Both the position numbers and the translations under genes were made by a program. Shown piece by piece: positions 1 to 10,359 of a DNA stretch of 64,000 bases. The first letter of the stretch is position 1. Every line of letters begins with the position of its first letter. The notes beneath the pieces were generated by a model. The model saw only the letters and a program-made list of their open reading frames with translations, had not been told where the DNA came from and did not search any database. The stretch is from the NCBI GenBank assembly GCA_023362775.1, contig JALMGJ010000005.1:42181463-42245462 (forward strand), given 5' to 3'. Source of the DNA: Charina bottae (taxonomy: Eukaryota; Chordata; Lepidosauria; Squamata; Charinaidae).

Positions 1-1440
1 AGTACAGCTGCAAGGATAAAATACGCCCAATACTGGAAACAAGAAAATATTCCAACAAAAGAAGAATGGATTATAAAAATAATGGATTTAATGCAAACAG
101 ACAAATTAACAAATTTAATAAAAGGAAAAGAAATCGGGAAGTACAAGGAAACATGGGACCCCTTCATAAAGTATATTCAAAAAGAATATAACATCAAATA
201 GAGAATAAATAATAATAACAATAATAATAATTTAAAAAAGTACAAATAAAGGAGGGGCGAGGGGAAAAAAAGAGGTATAAGAAGAGAAAAAATGTAAATC
301 AAGTATTTACAAGATTTTTTTTTGTTAAGAAAACTGGAAGAATTTTAATGAAGTGTATGTATGTATTATGTATTATAAAACAAAGATCTAAAAGTTAAGA
401 TTGAATTTGATACAAATATATAAATAAATAAATAATGTAAGGAAAGGGAGACAAGAATGATAAACATATATAAAGTAAGAAGAGAAAGGAAGGAATAGGT
501 TAGAAAGAAAAAGAGGGTAGAAAGGGTGAAAAGGGAAAGAAAGATAGGGAGAGAAGATAGAATAGAAGAGAAGGGAGAGAAGAGGTTAGAGCAGAGCTTT
601 CCAAACTGTGTGTCGCGACACAAAAGTGTGTCGCCACACACAGCGTGGTGTGTCGCCACACCACCCGGAAGCGGCGGCGCGCGCGTGCACGCGCCGCCGC
701 ACGCCCCTCCCGCACCATCACCGTGCGTGCGCGCGCCGCCGCACACCACCCGTGCCGCCGCACGCCCCCCCGCACCGCCACCGTGCGCGCGCATCGCCGC
801 ATGCCCCCGCGCGCCATCGCCGTGCGCGCGCGTGTCGCCGCCGCTGCCGCCGCCACCGGGTGTGTCGCCAGCGGCGGCACTTTGGAAAGCCCTGGGTTAG
901 AGAGAGAAAGAGGGAGTATGAGAGAAGATATTAGAGAGAATGAGAGGGTTAAAAAAGAAGGGAATGGATGAAGGGACAAAAGGAAGAATGAAAATGGAAG
1001 ATAAAGGAAAGGAAAAGATAGAGATGGGAGGGTTAGAAAGAGTGAGTAAGGCAAGTGAGAGAAGAGATTAGAGAGAGAAAGAGAGGGTTAAAAAAGGAAG
1101 AAGGGAGTGGATGAAAGAGAAAAGGAATTAAGGGAAGAGTCAAAATGGAAGGTAAGGGAAAGGAAAAGATAGAGAGAATAGGTTAGAAGAGAATGGAAGA
1201 CAAAAGAGGGAAAAGATTAGAGACAAAAAAAAAACAAGGAAGAAGGATACATTATATTAAATATAATAAAAATGATTATGTAAAATCAAATGTAAATATA
1301 TATATATAAATGTAACCATTGTTATGTGTTATATGTAATCATTGTTATGTGTCATGTGTTTTGTTTTATGTTTTATGTTGAATGTAAATAAAATGATTTT
1401 TTTCAAAAAAAATAAAAAATTAAAAAAAATTAAAAAAAAA
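1..1440 (+). mobile_element. L1-type LINE, 3' end of ORF2 plus purine-rich 3' UTR
   Basis: The first about 200 nt translate to the C-terminus of an L1 ORF2 (YAQYWKQENIPTKEEWI, ending FIKYIQKEYNIK then TAG). From about 206 to 1250 the strand is almost pure A/G with GAGAGAAAGAGGG-like runs, typical of an L1 3' UTR polypurine tract. The element ends in an A-rich tail at about 1405-1441 and abuts gypsy coding sequence in mid-frame. It therefore appears to have inserted into the gypsy element. A hAT miniature element (592-894) later inserted in the 3' UTR. Confidence 0.8.
592..894 (+). mobile_element. hAT-type miniature element, family A copy 1
   Basis: Terminal inverted repeats CAGAGCTTTCCAAA / TTTGGAAAGCCCTG flanked by a perfect 8-bp duplication GGTTAGAG (584-591 and 895-902). 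303 bp with an extremely CpG-rich core made of degenerate GCGCGCGCCGCCGCAC-type units. It is non-autonomous with no transposase. The apparent ORFs through the core are a composition artefact. Confidence 0.93.
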
Positions 1441-1441
1441 A

Positions 1442-3017
1442 GAACAAGCGGGCCAATGCCTTGTCCCGCAAGCCGGAGTATACAGCACCCGCGGGCCTGA
1501 GCGCCACACCGGCCACTGTGTTGGCACCTGAGGTGTTTGCGGCAAGCACTTCCCAGGCCGCACTTCGTGACCGGCTCCGGGAACAACAGGCGATTGACCC
1601 TTGGACCTGCGACCACCTGCGCTGCCTACAACAATCTCCCGCAACGGCCTCGCCGGACTACGCCATCTGCGACGGTCTGTTGACCCACCAGGGGCGTTTG
1701 TGGGTCCCTGCCGGACCCCTACGGGGGGAGCTCCTGACTCTGTGCCACGATGCCTGCCCTGCCGGGCATTTCGGGCGCTACAAGACCCTGCACCTGCTCA
1801 CCCAGGACTTTTGGTGGCCCTGGATCCAAGCGAACGTGGCTCGCTACGTTCACACCTGCGAGGTATGCCGCAGGGCCAAGAATCAGCCAGGCAAACCAAC
1901 AGGCCTCCTCCACCCTCTGCCTACCCTGCCACACCCCTGGTACTCCATTTCCATGGACTTTATTACAGACCTCCCCAAGTCCGGCCCCTACTCCAGCATC
2001 CTGGTGGTGGTGGACCTGTTCAGTAAAATGGGCCACTTCGTCCCATGTAGTGGACTCCCTACCGCTCGGGAGACAGCCCAGCTGTACCTCCAGCACGTCT
2101 TCCGGCTCCACGGCCTTCCGGACCAGGTGGTGAGCGACCGGGGGACCCAGTTCTCCTCTCACTTCTGGAAGGTGTTGCACGTGCTCTTGGGGACCAAGGT
2201 GCACCTGTCGTCATCGCACCACCCCCAGTCGGACAGTCAGACGGAGAGGGTCAATGCCGTGCTGGAGCAATACCTCCGGTGTTACGTGGGGCACCAGCAG
2301 GACGACTGGGCGACCCTCCTGCCCCTGGCCGAGTTTGCTTACAACAACTCCATGCACTCCTCCACCCGGCAGACCCTGTTCATGGCCACCTACGGCTACT
2401 ACCCGCGGTTCTTTCCCTCTGTGCTCCCAGTCACCTCAGTTCCGGCAGCAGACGCTTTCGTGCAAGAGTTGCGGGCACAACACGCCGTGCTGAGGGAACA
2501 TCTGGACCAAGCCAAGCAGGGCTACAAGGCCAATGCCAACCGGCGGCAGCAGTCGGGCAAAGCCCTCCAGGTCGGGGACAGAGTGTGGCTCTCCACCCGG
2601 TACCTTCCCAGCTCGAGACCATCCCAGAAGCTGGACGCCCGCTTCATCGGTCCCTACCCTGTGGTGGAACAGATCAACCCCGTTGCTTTTCGCCTTGACC
2701 TGCCCCCGTCTCTCCGCATCCATACGGTGTTCCACCGTTCCCTCCTTGCACCTGCTGCCCCTCCGGATCTTCACCGTCCCACCGTGTCACCTCCTCCACC
2801 GGTGATGGTCGACGGCCAGGAAGAGTTCGAGGTGGCCCGCGTCCTGGAATCTCACCTGCGGAGAGGGCTCCTCCAGTACTTAGTGGACTGGAAGGGGTAC
2901 GGCCCGGAGGATCAGTCCTGGGAACCCGCAGCCCAGGTCCATGCCCCCGCATTGGTGCGGGCCTTTCATCAGGCATACCCGCACAAGCCTCGACCCGTTA
3001 CTCCCGGGGGGGGCTGA
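1442..3017 (+). CDS. Ty3/gypsy pol 3' part: integrase with C-terminal chromodomain
   Basis: Mobile-element gene, 5'-interrupted by the L1; the open frame reads KNKRANALSRKPEY, the usual RNase H to integrase linker. Counting from 1461: H2C2 zinc finger H96, H103, C133, C136; DD35E core D166, D226, E262; GPY/F module near residues 394-414 (FIGPYPVVEQ); chromodomain near 456-504 (WKGY..SWEP). No frameshift or stop before TGA at 3015. Family knowledge: integrase inserts element cDNA and the chromodomain steers it to modified histones (chromovirus-type Ty3/gypsy). Protease, RT and gag are not in the window. Confidence 0.92.
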
Positions 3018-3028
3018 GGGGGGGATAG
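3003..3028 (+). other. Gypsy polypurine tract
   Basis: A G-rich run just 5' of the LTR start and overlapping the integrase stop. It is the expected primer site for plus-strand synthesis. Confidence 0.6.
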
Positions 3029-3755
3029 TGTACTGGGCCAGCCTCTGCCTCAGGACTCCAGCGAGGAGTCAGCAGATGAGTTGCCCCTGTGGAACCCCCA
3101 GGAGACCGAGGAAGAGGCAGTCCCAGATCCAAGCCCGGCTCCAGAACCAGATCCAGTACCAGAGGGGAGTGGAGATGTGGCAGCATCTCAGCCTCCAGAG
3201 GCTGAGCAGGAGCAAGCCCTGGATCGTGGTTTGTCCCCGCCCTCCAGCCAGCAGCCAGCTGCTCCCACTCAGACCCCTAGCTCACCTGAGTCACCCAAGC
3301 AGCAGAGGCAGCAGAGATTAAGGGATGCCTTAAAGGAGAGGCGCAGGAGCGCCTGTCTGGCTGCAAGGGAACAACAGAGGCGAGACTGTGAGTGCGGCCA
3401 GGAGCCAGCCGACAGCTGGGTGCATCAAGATAAATTAGTGGAGGGGCCGTGAGCAAGGCTGTGGAAGCAACGTGCATTCTTGCCGCGACCACTTCCTGTA
3501 TCTTGCCTTGATTCCTTGGACTTCTGATCTTGTTTTGGACACTCGCTGACCTGCTTGCTACAACCCTTGACTTTGGCTCCGGACTCTCATTTACCTGCTT
3601 GCTCCAATCCTGACCTCTGCTTGTGACTTCCTGGCTATCCACCGGACTATCCCTGAACTTGGTTTTCTGGCTCTGCTGGCTTGCAACTCACGGTTTGTGA
3701 ACGGACATTTGTCTCCTGCCTGATAGCTTGCTGTAAGCCTCTGCGAAACCTGACA
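3029..3755 (+). repeat. Gypsy 3' LTR (probable), containing an open frame
   Basis: Starts TGTACTGG directly after the polypurine tract. It probably ends CCTGACA near 3755, giving TG..CA and about 727 bp. The other LTR is outside the window, so the end is inferred. A Pro/Gln/Glu-rich open frame (3018-3452, about 145 codons) continues in the same frame after the integrase TGA; see findings. Confidence 0.6.
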
Positions 3756-3778
3756 CCCGAGGCTAGCCAGCACAACTA

Positions 3779-3828
3779 GCCCCTAGAGTCGGACACGACT
3801 GTGCAGGGGAAACCTTTACCTTTGCTTT
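3779..3828 (+). repeat. SINE 3' tail fragment
   Basis: AGAGTCGGACACGACTG followed by AAACCTTTACCTTT is the 3' tail of the tRNA-derived SINE seen at 59188 and elsewhere. Only the tail is present, in plus orientation and facing the inverted copy that follows. Confidence 0.75.
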
Positions 3829-3870
3829 ACTTATAATAAGACCCCGAGAAACTTCTGTTATACTGTATTT

Positions 3871-4190
3871 AAAGGTAAAGGTTTTCCCCTGCACAGTTGT
3901 GTCCGACTGTAAGGGGTGGTGCTCATCTCAGTTTCTTAGCCGAAAAGCCAGCACTGTCTGAAGATGCTTCCGCGGTTATGTGGCCAGCATGACGCGTGCG
4001 GAACACTGTTACCTACCCACCGAATTGGTACCTATTCATCTACTTGCATTTGCATGCTTTCGAATTGCTAGGTTGGCAAGAGCTGGGGGGGAGTGTGGGA
4101 GCTCACTCCATCATGCGGCAGTCGGGTCTTGAACCGCCAACCTTCCGATCGACAAGCCTGGCATCTTAACCACTGAGCCATCGCGCCCTT
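3871..4190 (-). repeat. tRNA-derived SINE (squamate type), full length
   Basis: On the minus strand it starts GGGCGCGATGGCTCAGTGG (A-box-like), with a B-box-like GGTTCAAGACC, a conserved body (ATGCAAATGCAAGTAGATGA) and the tail GGGGAAAACCTTTACCTTT. Four similar copies occur in this window. Family name not assigned (Sauria/Squam-type SINEs are candidates). Confidence 0.85.
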
Positions 4191-4249
4191 TGCTCTGTTA
4201 TATTTAGCCTCCAAATTTTAATTTTTTGTATTTAGGAATTTTTTTTTTC

Positions 4250-7225
4250 TTTTTTCCTTCTCTTCTTTATATTTTTTATAACTGGAAACTATCTGGGATT
4301 CAATAGACTCTGCTGGTAATTTTCCACTCAGCCGTCTACTCCCCCTCTGAGAAGCTGTTTGTTTTGATTAGAGATAAGCCTGAGGAACGAAGAGGGGGTG
4401 GGGAAAAATGGCGTTTTCAACAGCAATTCAAGAATTTAAAAAATAAATTAGTGAAACTCTTTCAGAAATTAAGAAAACCCTGGAAATTTTATTAATAGAT
4501 TGGCAAGGTCAGCAGCAAAAGACTGAATTTGAAACAGAAGAAAAAAATTTTGAGATAGAGGAGAAAAAGGAGGTTCAGAAAAATACTTTGACATCCTACA
4601 CGAGCCAGACAACGAAACAGGCTACATATTATAATTTTGGCATAAATGCATCGTGGCAGTTGAGAGAAGGAGATTTGAATATGCAATTTGATAGATATTG
4701 TGAAATATGGGGAAAAGTCCAGAAAAATATTCTGACATTCTACATGAGACAGATAACAAAACAAGCTATATATTATAATTTTGATATAACCTGAATAGGA
4801 GATTCAGTTTAATATCGGATATAAGGTTAATGAAACCATGGATTTTAACTGGATATAGAGTATGCAAATGTAAATTATATTTCAACTAGTAATATAATTG
4901 TTTGCATGCCATATGCCAGCAAATTTGGAAAACACAAGAATGGCCATCAGATTGGAAAAAATCAACTTATATCCCCATACCAAAAAAGGGAAGCACTAAA
5001 GAATGTTCAAACTATCGAACAGTGGCACTTATTTCACATGCCAGTAAGGTAATGCTCAAGATCTTGCAAGGTAGACTCCAGCAATTCATGGAGCGAGAAT
5101 TGCCAGATGTACAAGCTGGGTTTAGAAAAGGCAGAGGAACTAGAGACCAAATTGCCAATATCCGCTGGATAATGGAGAAAACCAGGGAGTTTCAGAAAAA
5201 CATCTATTTTTGTTTTATTGACTATTCTAAAGCCTTTGACTGTGTGGATCATAACAAATTGTGGCAAGTTCTTGGTGGTATGGGGATACCAAGTCATCTT
5301 GTCTGCCTCCTGAGGAATGTGTATAATGACCAAGTAGCAACGGTAAGAACAGAGCACGGAACAACGGACTGGTTTAAGATTGGGAAAGGAGTACGGCAGG
5401 GCTGTATACTCTCACCCTACCTATTCAACCTGTACGCAGAACACATCATGCGACATGCTGGGCTTGAGGAATCCAAGGCTGGAGTTAAAATCGCTGGAAG
5501 AAACATTAACAATCTTAGATATGCAGATGATACCACTTTGATGGCTGAAAGCGAGGAGGAGTTGAGGAGCCTTATGACAAAGGTGAAAGAAGAAAGTGCA
5601 AAAGCTGGGTTGCAGTTAAACCTCAAAAAACCCAAGATTATGGCAACCAGCTTGTTTGATAACTGGCAAATAGAGGGAGAAAAAGTGGAGGCAGTGACAG
5701 ACTTTGTATTTCTAGGCGCAAAGATTACTGCAGATGCTGACTGCAGCCAGGAAATCAGAAGACGTCCACTTCTTGGGAGGAGAGCAATGGCAAATCTTGA
5801 TAAAATAGTTAAGAGCAGAGACATCACACTGACAACAAAGGTCCGCATAGTTAAAGCAATGGTATTCCCTATAGTAACCTATGGCTGTGAGAGCTGGACC
5901 ATAAGGAAGGCTGAGCGAAGGAAGATAGATGCTTTTGAACTGTGGTGTTGGAGGAAAATTCTGAGAGTGCCTTGGACTGCAAGAAGATCAAACCAGTCCA
6001 TACTCCAGGAAATAAAGTCAGACTGCTCACTTGAGGGAATTATATTAAAGGCAAAACTGAAGTACTTTGGCCACATAATGAGAAGACAGGATACCCTGGA
6101 GAAGAAGCTGATGCTAGGGAAAGTGGAAGGCAAAAGGAAGAGGGGCCGACCAAGGGCAAGATGGATGGATGATATTCTGGAGGTGATGGACTCAACCATG
6201 GGGGAGCTGGGGATGGTGACAGCCGACAGGAAGCTCTGGCGTGGGCTGGTCCACGAAGTCACGAAGAGTCGGAAGCGACTGAACGAATAAACAACAACAA
6301 TATAATTGTTGGGAATATTAAATGCTAAAAATTGATATGAGAAACTGTATGGATGTATAAAAATGTGATATTTTAAATGTAAGATACAAGGTTATAAAAT
6401 TAGAGATATAAATATAAGTTGATGTTATAGATTATATGCCAATTAGAAATTTTTCTATGGAGATACAAGAACGAGAAAATATATTATTAGGATGGGATGT
6501 TGAGTTGGAATTAGAATCAATGCTATTACAGGATGACTTATTTTTATAATTACTAGTATGAATATTATTGAGAATTGTTATTAGGTTATGCATTAGTGGA
6601 ACAGGTAGCTATAAAAAATTGTTAATTAGGTAAATATGTAGGAAGATATAGAATATGGTATAATTATAGTCTAAATATAGATTATGGTTAAACTAATGTT
6701 ATTTGTTATGGATATATATGAAATAGAATATATTTTATTTTACTAGAATTAAAATAAGGCCTTTCCTTGTTATATATATTTCAAGACTAATTGGACTTTA
6801 TTAAGGATATAAATATAGATGTAAAAATGGAAAGAGTGAATAAAAAATATCAAACTGATACAGCAATGAACATTTAAATTGACATTACTTCAAGGAGTGG
6901 AAATCACAGATGGATTATTGGAGGAATGCAAGAAAGGTGAAACCTATATGAAGATCAGAAAATTGGACTATAGAAATTAAAGTGTATATGACAAAGAAAA
7001 GTTCCTGTGTAGTGTATGAAAGACTAACATTTAAAGCAAATTATTGTACTTAATGACCAAAGATAGATTGGAGGCCATCTATCTTTTATATTTCTTTTGT
7101 CTATCATTTTTCTTGACTTCACTTTTCTTTTACTTTTTTCTTACTTTGTATTTCTATTTTTATTTCCTTTTCTAACTTTTAATATGTATTTTAAAATTCA
7201 ATAAAATTTATACAAAAAAAAAAAA
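4250..7225 (+). mobile_element. AT-rich L1-like non-autonomous element (tentative), interrupted by BovB
   Basis: AT-rich DNA with decayed ORF1-like reading (MAFSTAIQEFKK near 4409, lysine/glutamate-rich after it). It ends in AATAAAATTTATAC followed by an A-run at about 7211-7229, which resembles an L1-type 3' end. Borders were not fixed and no duplication was found, so treat the extent as approximate. It carries the BovB insertion at 4903-6298. Confidence 0.4.
4903..6298 (+). mobile_element. BovB (RTE) LINE, 5'-truncated, open reading frame
   Basis: An uninterrupted frame of about 460 codons (to TAA at 6288-6290) encodes the reverse transcriptase and C-terminal part of RTE-BovB. Visible motifs: NYRTVALISHASKVMLKIL, motif A FIDYSKAFDCVDH (about residue 105), GVRQGCILSPYLFN (motif B), motif C YADDTTLM (about 207), GCESWTIRKAERRKIDAFE, RTE tail HEVTKSRKRLNE. 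The endonuclease half is missing. It ends in (ACA)n and is flanked by AATATAATTGTT at 4891-4902 and 6299-6310. The apparent start is only the truncation point. The intact frame suggests a recent insertion. Confidence 0.95.
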
Positions 7226-7398
7226 AAGAAAGAAATAAGGCAAATATAACCCAGCACAATATTTGGTGGGTCCTGAAAACCTTCTGGAAAAGCTCAGTCT
7301 TCAGCTTTTTTTGGAAGGCAGACAATGTTGGGGACAAACCACCAACAGGAAGTCATTCCAGAGGGCTGGCCCATCATCAAAAAACAGTGCTTCTAGGC

Positions 7399-7945
7399 CA
7401 GAGCTTTCCAAACATTTCATGTTGGTGACACCCTTTTTAGACATGAATGATTTCGCGACACACAGCAGGGCATCATTTCGCGACACACAGGGCACAAGGC
7501 AAGCACTAGGACCTGCGCGGAATCACAGCAGGTTTGGAGGCAGCAAGGCACAAGGCAGGCACTAGGACCTGTGTGGAAGCCAGGAGGCAGCAGCAGCCGC
7601 GACACACCCAGACACTGCAGCCGACACACTAACGCAGAGCTTTCCAAACTGTGTGTTGGGACACGTGTCGGCTGCAGTGTCTGGGTGTGTCGCGGCTGCT
7701 GCTGCCTCCTGGCTTCCACACAGGTCCTAGTGCCTGCCTTGTGCCTTGCTGCCTCCAAACCTGCTGTGATTCCGCGCAGGTCCTAGTGCCTGCTTTGTGC
7801 CCTGCTGTAAGAGTGTGTCGCAAAATGATGCCTTGCTGTAAGAGTGTGTCGTGAAATGATGCATGTCTAAAAAGTGTGTCACCAACATGAAAAGTTTGGA
7901 AAGCTCTGCACTAACATATCCCGACACAGAGTTTGGAAAGCTCTG
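7399..7945 (+). mobile_element. hAT-type miniature element (outer copy), split by an inverted copy
   Basis: Termini CAGAGCTTTCCAAAC (7399) and TTTGGAAAGCTCTG (ends 7945). Perfect 8-bp duplication TTCTAGGC at 7391-7398 and 7946-7953. Removing the inner insertion leaves about 265 bp. The body differs from the CpG-rich copies (CATTTCATGTTGGTGACACC start), so this is a sister subfamily. Confidence 0.93.
7635..7908 (-). mobile_element. hAT-type miniature element (inner, inverted copy)
   Basis: 274 bp with the same termini and body as the outer copy but in opposite orientation, inserted near the outer copy's end. Flanking 8-mers CACTAACG (7627-7634) and CACTAACA (7909-7916) match at 7 of 8 bases. 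The pair makes a palindrome of about 230-bp arms. Confidence 0.92.
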
Positions 7946-8513
7946 TTCTAGGCTATGCCCCCCCCACTCCCGATCTCCTGGAACTGGAGAACAACCAGCT
8001 GCTCATTCCAGCAGGATCAAAGTGGTCAGGCCAACTCTAATGGGAAGATGTGGTCCTGCAGGTAACCAGGTGCTAAGCCATAAAGGGCTTTATAGCTTAA
8101 GACCAGCTTTTTAAATTGCACTCAGGAGCTAATGGGCAGCCAATTCAGGGCTAGAGAAGAGGTATAATATGTGCTCAACAGTCCATACCCATGAGTACCC
8201 TGGGCCACTGCATTCTGCACCAACTGAAGCTTTCTGGTGGTCTTTAAAGGCAGCCTCAAGTAGAGTGTGTTGCAGTAATCTAACTGGTTAGTGATAAGAG
8301 CATGAACCACTGTAGTCAGATCCTTTTGTCCCAAATAAGACCACAACTGGCACACCAGCCTAACCTAGACAAAGGGCCCCTGGCCACAGCCTCTACCTGC
8401 TGATCCAACAGGAGCCACAAATCCAGGACCTTTAAGTTGCAGGCTTGCTCCTTGATAGCACAACCACATCCAGAGACAGAACAGGGGGTGTATAAACAGT
8501 AGCTCTGTCTTGC

Positions 8514-8531
8514 TAGGGTTAGGGTTAGGGT
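8514..8531 (+). repeat. Short telomere-like (TTAGGG) tract at an L2 deletion junction
   Basis: AGGGTTAGGGTTAGGG follows L2 sequence that normally reads CCAGGGTTCAGCTG. It then joins L2 sequence that in intact copies lies about 360 bp further on. Confidence 0.7.
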
Positions 8532-8664
8532 ATCAAAGGCCACTGAAATGTCCAAAAGGACCAGGACAGGTGCACTACCCCTGTTTGGTCCCAATAGGTT
8601 ATCAACCAGAATGACCAATGGTATCTCTGTCCCAGGTCCAAGCCTGAATCTTGACTGATATGGG

Positions 8665-8936
8665 TGTGGTGGATTTCCACAGTGCTGCTGGTTCTCAGGA
8701 AGGAGGGAGCACATTCCAAGAAGGGGAAGGAGATAAGCAGAAACATAGTCCAGAGGGCAGTTGTGGGAAAACCAAAAGACTCAGAATACCCCACCCTAGA
8801 GCTTTCCCAGGCTATTTCTGTTTAGGTTAGGTAGAGTTGCTTTAGTCTGGCAAGATTCTGTCTGTATGGCATTAGCAAATAAAGAACTGAAGTTTGGCTG
8901 GACTGGTTCTTGGTCGTTCTTAGGCTGGGCCTGACA
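8665..8936 (+). mobile_element. Solo LTR
   Basis: 272 bp starting TGTGGTGG and ending GGCCTGACA, flanked by a 5-bp duplication ATGGG at 8660-8664 and 8937-8941. It sits in otherwise continuous L2 sequence. It contains AATAAA at 8878-8883. Its end (CCTGACA) resembles the gypsy LTR end at 3755, but length and body differ. The superfamily (gypsy or ERV) is not resolved. Confidence 0.75.
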
Positions 8937-10359
8937 ATGGGTCCAGACAATCTGCTTCATCTAGAGTGCTCTGCAATTGGTCCTGCACCACTATCTGAAT
9001 AACCTTCACCACAAAGGGAAGGTTGGAGACTAGACAGTTGTTATCTAAAACCCTTCTTTTCCAGATGGCCAACTCCCTTTTGGGTAAGGGCCCTCCCATT
9101 GATCTTCCATGTATTCACTGTGACCAGTTTGCTTAACACTTTGCTGGCAAAGTTCCTCAAATTCACTCAAGTCTGGACTCTACTAAAAAGTAATTAGTAA
9201 AATAAATATTTTACTAATAAAAGAGCCACTAGATAACAACCAGCTGATGCAATGCAAGGAGAAATAACTACATTTCACCTCTTATTGCCATGGACTAGGC
9301 CCGAACTTGGGCATGTATCCATGCTTAGTCAAATTCAATCTTTGCTGTCCTCATCCAAACTCCAGGTGTTGCTTCTGATGTTTCATCTCCTGGAGATCCT
9401 CAGAGAACTAAGGAGTCAACTGGGATTGGCCAATAGAGAGAGGTTGCTTGGGAGTGACTTTGTCAAGGGCCTGAGAGCAAGTGGTGGACCAGGCCCTCAA
9501 CCAACTCGCCCACAGGATTGTCAGGGAAATCTTCAAGTGCCTGCCAAAAACCAGATAGATCTATAAGGTGTCTGCATCCAACCCTACAGAGGAAACAGGT
9601 GGCAATCACATCTGGACCAGAAAGTGATCTGTCTATGGCAAAGTGCAGATGACAACACTCACCACATCCAGATCACGTAGCAACTGCTTGGAGGCAAAAC
9701 AAAAGGTCTAATATGTGACTACCTACATGAGTCGGAACTAAGGTAATCTGGGACAAGTCCATGGTTGTCATGGAAGCCATGATCTTTTCAGTTATACTAG
9801 ACCCAGCCCCATCTACCTGGACACAAGTTCCCCAGTACCAGCAAAAGAAAAAGGGGGGTCTCCTTCACCAAGTTGGCAACCACGCCCAGCTCAGGGAGGG
9901 ATCCTAAACGGCAGCAGGGTGGCTGGTGCACCAGAAAGATCCCTCATTTGTCCCTATGGCCAATTTGAATACAAAGATACTCACACCCAGCCATCTCTGG
10001 AACAGTGATTCTGGCCGCAGGTAAGGCGCCTCAATAGATCAATGCTACTGTACCTCCGTAGGCCTGGCACTGAGGTTGGTACAAGACCCGAAACCTAGCA
10101 GGACTGATTTTCAAGGGGAGCACACCACCACCCTTCCTCAGTAATACTGTACATGCCAGATCTACCCATTCATCCACCACCAAGTTGCAGATAAATGTGA
10201 TCTTATTACAGACATACTTGGGGTTAACCAGCACCAACATGAGGCCAGGTGCCCCAACAAAATATTCGTGTCTCTCTGGTATGTCCACTAACTTGGCATA
10301 CACTTTTTGGAATGTCTACAGAAGTATTTTCTATCCATGTGGTTAGTTGTGTCTATACC

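Larger units (their letters stand above)
8060..10320 (-). pseudogene. Decayed L2-clade LINE
   Basis: Minus-strand fragments of an L2 polyprotein with many stops. Endonuclease N-terminus (LMLVLVNPKYVCNKITFICN, near 10240) corresponds to LLLLNARSVNNKAPLICDL of the intact copy. RT pieces lie at 8570-8660. The C-terminus (LITNQLDYCNTLYLRLPLK near 8270-8300) is also present. It is interrupted by a solo LTR (8665-8936) and has a deletion with telomere-like filler at 8514-8531. Confidence 0.85.

Noticed and set aside
526..971. Several overlapping open frames in a GC-rich segment
   Set aside because: They follow the CpG-rich core of a hAT miniature element; open in many frames because of composition, with no conserved domain.
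206..1250. Purine-rich stretch as a regulatory or triplex-forming element
   Set aside because: Best explained as an L1 3' UTR polypurine tract.
3871..4190. tRNA gene (A and B box-like sequence)
   Set aside because: It is the head of a dispersed SINE with a body and tail; no cloverleaf was found. The same applies to the SINE heads at 27330, 46860, 55571, 59188 and 63151.
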